64,000 bases of DNA from Dipetalonema caudispina (lineage: Eukaryota; Nematoda; Chromadorea; Rhabditida; Onchocercidae). The stretch lies in assembly GCA_013365325.1 (NCBI GenBank), contig JABVXV010000025.1, positions 62,001 to 126,000 of the forward strand, given 5' to 3'. Below the pieces are notes generated by a model. That model ran no database searches. It had not been told where the DNA came from and saw only the letters and a list, made by a program, of their open reading frames with translations. The position numbers were made by a program, and so were the translations under genes. Below, one piece after another: positions 57,379 through 64,000 of the stretch; position 1 is the first letter of the stretch, and every line of letters starts with the position of its first letter.

Positions 57379-58230
57379 ATGGAAGTTGTTCATGTAGTTG
57401 TCCATTTGGAAGTTCATATATATATATGTGTTATACTTCCAAAAGACCGAGAAGGAAAAGTGGATTTTTGGCATTGAGAAAGCTTGTGTTGGTAATCTTT
57501 TTAGGGAAAATATATAATGATGTCAGAAGCATTATTCCTAATATCATTTTTGCCTTAAAAATCACTGTATAATGGTGAGGGAGATGTTCAGTATATGATT
57601 GCAGTTCATTTTTGGAATATTTAGTGGTCGACCGCCCTCGATAAGTACATTTCGGGAATAATTTTTCCTTTTCATAATGACAAAATCCGCACCAGTAGAT
57701 CTGAAATTATGGATCGGATTGATCTCTTTAGTGAGCAGAACATAAACTTTTTAACAACGCAGTTAAATTGTCAGATAAACTTAGTTCCGCCGGATGGAAT
57801 CATCAATTGAGGCAATGGAAGGATCTTGATTTACAGATAGGAGGGTGAATTCTTTTTACACACTTGCCAGGATGGAACAGTCTCATGGAGAATTTTGCAA
57901 AGGATAGCCAAGAGCTAAGACTGAAGTTGTCAAAAATGTTTTTTGAAGACTGGTGGATCATATATGATATTCGATCAATTACTTTCTAATGTGTATCAGA
58001 AATGTTGAGTATTTTCTGATGACAAGAAATTTATGGAACTTGCTCGCAAAAGAGCTGTGTCAAATTTGTTTGACGGGAAAGAGTTTCAAATTGATTGATC
58101 TCATTAATTCGCTTTTAGAAAGTTTATGCAGACAAGTAAGGCTGGATTTTTTTCATCCGCATTGGATATAATTGTATAAAGATTTAATTGGAAAGTTTTT
58201 AAGGAGAACTAATCTTCAAGGACTGCTAAA
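57379..58230 (+). pseudogene. decayed coding-like region, unrecognised
   Basis: Several plus-strand segments read like protein but are broken by stops and frame changes: MEVVHVVVHLEVHIYICVIL... from 57379; GEGDVQYMIAVHFWNI-stop-WSTALDKYISGIIFPF... through about 57540-57810; a shifted frame with AVKLSDKLSSAGWNHQLRQW; then LPGWNSLMENFAKDSQ; then DDKKFMELARKRAVSNLFDG near 58018. Some breaks could be small introns. I recognise no family. It may be a dead gene copy or a transposon remnant. Confidence 0.3.
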
Positions 58231-60367
58231 TAATCAGGTAAGGCAACCGATGTCTTTCTTATAGGTCTTACCAAAATCAATTCTTCAGATCTAAATTTTT
58301 AAGTTTAAATTTATACGTTTAAATGTCGACCAAAAGTCCTTTTGACAGAACGCCAATCAATAATTTTAAGTTTCTTCTGTCTAGCGATATTACGGAAGTG
58401 GTTAAATGTTAACGATATGAAAATGCAAGTGATATATGGAAGTAGAAATTTCCTATACTGAGACAGATTCGAAATGTCCCGATTACGAATGATGAACCAC
58501 CGGAGGCAAAAGCAGTGACTGTTCTGTTTCTTATGTTGTCGAATTTTGTCATTTCTTTTTCCTTCAATTGAAAGCACTACATTTTCAACTACTTTTATGA
58601 ATTCAAAGTTATATCTATTTGGAAATGATCGATTTGAGCAAGATGAATTGATTAATTTTAAAAATAGTTCCATTATTTATGAGCAGTAATAGTCGGGAAA
58701 TAGATGATTTTCCCTCTTCGTTGACATCTTTTATTGTCCTAATTCTTCTCCTGTCCTGTCCTGGCTTTTCACTTCTGGCTCTGTCCTTCGTAGCATATCT
58801 TTCTTACCCATAACAAATGCCCCAAATTTAAGGAAATCTGGACAACTTTTATTGCTAGAATCATTTTCAATGAATCGAAAGAATTACTATCTTATCATTC
58901 ATCCTATCCAGGATTTTTTTACTCAACAAAAATTTTGAATACCCTACAGCAATATCGAAAAGAATTTGGGTTGATCAAACTCGTTGTAGGGAATTTTAAA
59001 TTGTTAAATTTTGTTGAATCCTAATTGGAAGGACATTATTTAAACCGCCAAAAAATGAGAAAAAGATAACTGTAAAATTTGATAAGAAAGGAGAAAAGAC
59101 ATTTAGGACATCATCCGATATCTATTGTAATGAAACAGGTAACAATTATTTCAGCCATTCTTTTTAATCGTTTTCTAGTTAACAAATCTTTTTCTTTCAA
59201 TATGTTTCACAACATCCTACCACACAAATGCTTACTACCAATGATCTCTCATGATTCATAAACGTAAATTGCTCAAGAAGGAAGAAATTATCATTTGAGA
59301 AATTTCAGAAGTTAATCAAATTGGTTAGTAAAGAGATTTGACCCGAATACCTTTTGGTTTCATTTCAGGCTTATATGGCTCGAATATAGTTGTGAAACAG
59401 TATCGAGAAGACATTGAAATGATTTGAAATGAATCTTAAAGCGGAATTTCTCAAAAAATGAACTTCTGAGTGAGTTACGATATCTGCTACTACCTAAAAT
59501 ATTTGCATATAAATTATGCAAAATACACAGAGTTTATGAGTAATATCTATGCTCAGCTATTTTAAGTCTTAACTTGAGATTAGTAAGTGTAACATCCAAT
59601 ATTTTTGCATTCATGAAATATATCGGCGTTATAATTTAAATTTTCATCAATCTATAAAAGTTGTTGGTGAAATACGCGCTCGCAATTTCTGCATGCTATA
59701 TGTGCATGTTAATGTGGAACATTTGTCGACATTACACTTCAGTTTAGTTTAAAAGACTGAAACATGAAGTAAAAGCCACTGAAGTAATTTTTGTCTGGAA
59801 GAGATAATAAATTTCATTTATCTCTTTCGGGAGAAAACGTATCATTCATTTACTGCACAAAAGAAGACGAAAAAATGAGTAGAAATGAAAATAAAAGATA
59901 TGGACATGTGTCTTCCGATAGTTCTCATCCCAAATAATTACTATCAATCTATTGTCTTATCATACCGAAGAGATCGGTGATGTATAGGATGAGGCGATAG
60001 ATATGGGTCGGAGAAAAGGGTTTTGAGAGGGGAGGAGTAGACATTACGATCCACAAAGGCCTATTTAAATGGTTTAAGTTGTATGCATGTGCATGATGAC
60101 ACAGCATATGTAATCCGATTCGTACGTACACATTTCTTGTATTTCGGATAGGAAGGAATCGTTCATTATCTCAAGGCATCAGTCAATTAGTTCATTCCAA
60201 AACTTGACCCAGCATTTGGAGGCCAATCAGTTCCTCAACCTCTCGGTCTTTCAATTAGTGACCCGTTGCCATATCTATCTTTCCAGTCCTCACAATCCGG
60301 AACATTACAGTTCTATTCACTGGAATCCTTTGGCAGCAGTGTCCAGAACTTTATTCGTCTTAATTCC
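58231..60367. other. intergenic region upstream of the collagen gene
   Basis: About 2.1 kb, AT-rich. A 120-codon minus-strand ORF at 58311-58673 and shorter ORFs show no motif. The plus strand of that area also has broken protein-like fragments, perhaps continuing the decayed region before it. The end of the stretch should hold the collagen promoter; no element stands out. Confidence 0.4.
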
Positions 60368-60369
60368 AG
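60368..60369 (+). promoter_or_regulatory. probable spliced-leader acceptor of the collagen mRNA
   Basis: TTAATTCCAG ends 8 nt before the ATG at 60378, as in many trans-spliced nematode mRNAs. Confidence 0.45.
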
Positions 60370-60377
60370 CAGTAACA

Positions 60378-63300
60378 ATGGAGTCGGATGGTCGTATAAA
60401 AGCCTATAAATTTGTTGCCTATTCTGCTGTATCATTTTCCATCGTGGCGGTATTATCTGTTGTTATATCGTTACCGATGGTTTATAATTATGTGGCACAT
60501 GTAAGGAGACAAATGCATCATGAAATTAATTTTTGCAAGGTAATTTTTCGTAACATTTTGAAGTAAATTAAAAAGATCTCGAGAAATCAGGTGAAATTGA
60601 ATAATGATTCAAAGTCACTAAATCAATAGTTTCTGAAATTTTTCGAAAATTATTCTTCATAAAATAAAATACAATTTTTTTATATTTTTCTGACATTTCT
60701 GTCGGAAATGGCGGTTTCTGGAACATCGCAAAACGCTTTTAGAAAAAGTTACCATGATGTTATCAGTATTATGGCTGGAATTTCAGCACGTTTCTACCTA
60801 TTCTAAATTTGTTGCCTTGTGGATACGTTTTGCACAAGTAGTAAAATAAGCCGATTGTTTGAATTCATATCATATCAGTCAGTTAAGTATTGCTGACATG
60901 TATCTTCAAGAAAAGATCATTGTAAAACAACCCATTTATTAACTTTCGATTCAAATTGCCAATCATATAGCAATGAATTTCTAGAAACTGATCTGGCACA
61001 ATTCAAAATCACTATTTAGTTGCACAAATCTATTAAACAGCATTATTAACACTAATAATCCGTAGCTAATCATAAAATACAGTTATCAGGAACTTGTCAA
61101 TCAGGACACATTTAGGGTGACAAAAGAATTCATTTCTTTTCTGCACCACAGCACATAACTGACAATGAATCAGGTCATCGAATTTTATGATCGTAGCTGG
61201 AATGGATGATGAAATTTGGGTCAAAAATCGGCATTTGTTCTTGGGCATAAGCAGAGCAAAGAAGAGATGAAAAAAGGATGAATGTTGTTTGCATTTACCT
61301 CACATTGTTGTCAAATTTCGAGTAGTTAAGCTTGATAGGCATGAAATCAAATTTCTCCACTTCTACGTGTAAACGTTCAGTTCCTTTTCGTAATTCTAAA
61401 GTGTGTAATAGCCATACATTTCCTTCCAATCTTTCTTCTTCTCGGGAGGAATCAAAATAAGATTCAGATGAAGAAGAGAATTTGCCGAGTAGTTGTTGGA
61501 GTTTTCTGACACTTCTGATTAGTCCTAAACTACACTCGCAGTTGATATTTAACTCTTCGATTATTTTCTTACGTAGTAATTAAAATCAAAATATTCTCTG
61601 TTATCCGGTAATTCAGAGATTTGAGAAAACAAAATAACCTCAATTACAAATTGTTTTCAATTTCGACATTTTAACTAAAGCCAGAACATCCGTTCTACCG
61701 GAATAATATCATTTAGCAGCATAGAATTGGTGAAAGATCAATATTTATTGTGTCAATTTTGGTTAGATCAAGACCGAGGAGTAAGATTAATATCTTTAAA
61801 CATGAATGAAACATAGATCAGTTGCTTTCTTCTCTGTCACTTCGCTACTTTATTCCGAAATTCCGAACTTTGTTTGAGTCTAGCAAGCCATCACTACTGC
61901 AGGAAGTGAGGGAAAGCTGGTCACAATTTCAAATAGAATTCATTTATAAATTTGTGAAGTTCTCACTTAATTCTTCAGCTGCTAATCAGTGGCTATTTAC
62001 TTCAATTAATCTGACTCAAATTATAGTACCAAAACAATTGTTAGATCCTAAGAACTACTACAAATTTTGTAAAAAAGTTGCCGTGAACAATGACTACTTT
62101 ACAAAAAATCTTTTGTAACATAATTCTGTGCGTACTCTATTTTAAAGATTCTGAAACTTTTTGAAGTGACGCTTCTGCCATCGTTAATCTTTCTTTACTT
62201 CTAAACAAAATGTTTATCAGGGACTTGTTTACATATTAATATGTAGAAAAGCCAAAATATCAGTCAGGTTGCAGAAGTATCGAACATCTCGCCGTTGTTT
62301 CATATCAGCTTATCACTTACTTTTATTTCAGTTTTCAACATCGTGGTAATTATAGAAATTTGTAGAAAGTTAGGAAAATTCTTCGCTTGCTTCACTTCTA
62401 TGCTTATTGCACGTCTATATAATTAAACTAATTGTACTTCTTATACTTCATCTGCGATCATTGATAAATCTTTCGAGCGCTTAGTTAAGCTACTGATATA
62501 GTGATTTCCTGTAAGAGAGACATTACGCTAAATGGTAGACAGTTTGAGAATAGTTGACTTAATATTTCCGATTAATCATTGTTCGATAAAATGAGCGAAT
62601 AATAGCATAAGCCTGAGAGCTGATTCTTACCATCGGTTGCTTCATCATGCATTGTAGAGTATAACTGTTAATACTGAATTTGTCTTTCGTTTTTACCTGG
62701 ATCGTCAATAGATGTAAAGCTACATTTGAAAAGATTAAATTATTGAAATTTCAGGGTTCAGCAAATGATATATACACTGAAGTGAAGTACATGAAGAATG
62801 CGCCTGAAGGTTTCAGACCTAATAACAGAACAGCACGACAATCGGGTTATGCTGAGGTGAATCCCACAGCAAATGTGCACTGCGAAGATTGCTGTATTCA
62901 GGGGCCACCAGGTCCACAGGGTCCAGCAGGCAAGCCAGGAAAGCCCGGTAAACCAGGTACACCTGGAAATCCTGGAATGCCAGGCAAATCAGCAACTGCT
63001 CCCTGTGAACCCGTAACACCTGCACCGTGTAAGCCATGTCCCCAAGGTATTATTTTTAAACTTTCAAATAAGGTATTGTAACAAAATTAGTTTATTAAAC
63101 TGGTCTAGAATGTCCAAGAATTTCTGGATCAACATTTTGAACATCCAGAAGCTTTTGCTAGACCTGAGGGTTTTTGTTATAACTTAAGTCAGATATTTGC
63201 TGCAATCATTTCTGCTTTATCTTTCGCAGTTTGCTTGGAACTTCAGTTTCCACAAAATATATCATTCTCTATTAATGCTCATATTTTTAGGACCACCTGG

Positions 63301-63739
63301 ACCACCAGGACCACCAGGAGCACCGGGAGATCCCGGAGATGCTGGGACACCCGGCCGGCCAGGTATTGATGCAAGTCCAGGAAGCCCCGGACCACGAGGT
63401 CCTCCGGGACCACCAGGTGAACAAGGACCACCAGGACCACCTGGTGAGCCTGGCATACCAGCACAGAATGAACCACTTACACCAGGGGAGCCTGGTGAAC
63501 CCGGTGATCCAGGACCACCTGGTCCTCCAGGACCACCTGGAGCACCAGGTGCAGATGGAGCCCCAGGACCAGCAGGACCAAAAGGACCTCCAGGCCAAGA
63601 TGGACCACCAGGTGTGGATGGACAACCTGGACCTCCCGGACCAGCTGGACCTCCAGGGACACCAGGAGAGAAAGGCATTTGTCCTAAATATTGTGCTATT
63701 GATGGTGGTGTTTTCTTCGAAGATGGTACCAGGAGATGA
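60378..63739 (+). CDS. cuticle collagen, 300 aa
   Basis: Exons 60378-60539, 62755-63046 and 63291-63739 join in phase ([10 protein letters not shown]... to ...[23 protein letters not shown]). The N-terminal cuticle-collagen domain has a single hydrophobic stretch ([20 protein letters not shown]) followed by [16 protein letters not shown] basic RTAR site (RPNNRTARQ) could be the subtilisin-type processing site. The first Gly-X-Y block ([19 protein letters not shown]...) lies between Cys clusters (HCEDCCIQ and [12 protein letters not shown]), followed by the long Gly-X-Y domain with one interruption ([14 protein letters not shown]) and the terminal Cys pair. It forms trimers in the exoskeleton. 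Length and exon plan fit the family. The first intron is 2.2 kb, unusually long for such a gene, and holds antisense exons of another gene. Confidence 0.95.
61175..61567 (-). CDS. antisense exon pair inside the collagen intron, unrecognised protein, 5' end unknown
   Basis: On the minus strand a frame of 89 codons is open from 61567 to a good donor at 61299 (GTGAG/GTAAAT). It joins in phase, through a 102-bp intron with a TTCCAG acceptor, to a 22-nt last exon (61196-61175) ending YDHKIR-stop. The protein segment reads [20 protein letters not shown], then a Ser/Glu-rich stretch, then [20 protein letters not shown] and [17 protein letters not shown]. The upstream boundary (GTAAG acceptor at 61568-61569) is weak and no start codon is seen, so earlier exons should lie at higher coordinates; one candidate acceptor is TTCCTGCAG on the minus strand near 61902. 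No family recognised. Confidence 0.4.
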
Positions 63740-64000
63740 TTTGATGAAATGGTGACACATTGCTGTATTCTCTCCATATATTTGTTCCTAATTTCACATC
63801 AAAATTTGACTGTGTTTTCGTAAATTCGTTCCCATCAGCAGGGAATTTAAAAATAGAAATCAGTTTTTAGAAAAGTGATGACTAATATCGTCTTTTTACT
63901 ATTAAATTAAAAGTTGAAATATTATTGAAAAATTTATCATTTTTCAATTATAATTTTTAGTTAACAATTAACGTCTATCTTCCTTTTTTTTTTCTGTTGT
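63740..64000. other. collagen 3' region to window end
   Basis: 261 bp of AT-rich sequence. No canonical AATAAA was found, so the poly(A) site is not assigned. Nothing else seen. Confidence 0.4.

Noticed and set aside
58311..58673. 120-codon minus-strand ORF
   Set aside because: No motif, no splice context, and the other strand also shows broken protein-like pieces; chance cannot be excluded.
61822..62118. 98-codon plus-strand ORF inside the collagen intron
   Set aside because: It starts at TTG, has no motif and cannot join the collagen exons; the better coding evidence in this intron is on the minus strand.
63262..63777. Long antisense and alternative-frame ORFs across the collagen repeat
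   Set aside because: They are shadows of the Gly-X-Y codon repeat; the sense frame has the complete collagen architecture and correct C-terminus.

Overview
The window looks like nuclear DNA of a parasitic nematode, most likely a filarial (clade III) worm. It is AT-rich. Exons are short and separated by introns with nematode-type ends (GT ... TTTCAG). Candidate spliced-leader acceptor sites lie just upstream of several start codons. A cuticle collagen and close homologues of the nematode proteins MOG-5/DHX8, IST1 and calcineurin B are present. No bacterial, CRISPR, rRNA or tRNA feature was seen. Most genes were assembled here by joining exons across GT-AG introns with checked phase; phases agree throughout except where stated.

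Layout, left to right. 1-111: possible last exon of a gene entering from the left. 648-3816 (+): unrecognised 263-residue protein in eight exons. 8362-10873 (+): Cys-loop ligand-gated ion channel extracellular domain that stops before any membrane segment. 12933-25699 (+): a 4171-residue nonribosomal peptide synthetase (NRPS), almost intronless (one 12.1-kb exon plus a short second one), with architecture unknown region-ACP-[C-A-PCP]-[C-PCP]-[C-A-PCP]-[C-PCP]-TE. 26223-28990 (-): ESCRT-III factor IST1, nine exons, convergent with the NRPS. 30357-37564 (+): DEAH-box spliceosomal helicase DHX8/PRP22 (MOG-5), 21 exons, divergent from IST1. 41083-42945 (+): family 31 glycosyltransferase. 47860(?)-52573 (+): calcineurin B. 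53015-53728 (+): small unrecognised gene. 54484-57364 (+): GLD-2/TENT-like nucleotidyltransferase with two microexons. 57379-58230: decayed-looking coding sequence. 60378-63739 (+): cuticle collagen whose 2.2-kb first intron holds an antisense exon pair of another gene.

The most exciting element is the NRPS. Assembly-line peptide synthetases are very rare in animals. The known nematode case is the nemamide pathway (PKS-1/NRPS-1) of Caenorhabditis elegans, and this gene is probably the filarial relative of NRPS-1. Here the four condensation modules alternate between having and lacking an adenylation domain, an ACP-like carrier sits at the N-terminus as if receiving a chain made elsewhere, and a complete thioesterase ends the line. 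No polyketide synthase partner lies in the window.

Other notable items are the channel-like protein without membrane segments, a 116-bp element with perfect 22-bp inverted ends and TA flanks, a 22-bp-stem hairpin with a 5-nt loop, AAG 3' splice sites in the helicase gene, and 21- and 11-nt microexons in the nucleotidyltransferase gene. Intergenic stretches are long, AT-rich and mostly featureless.
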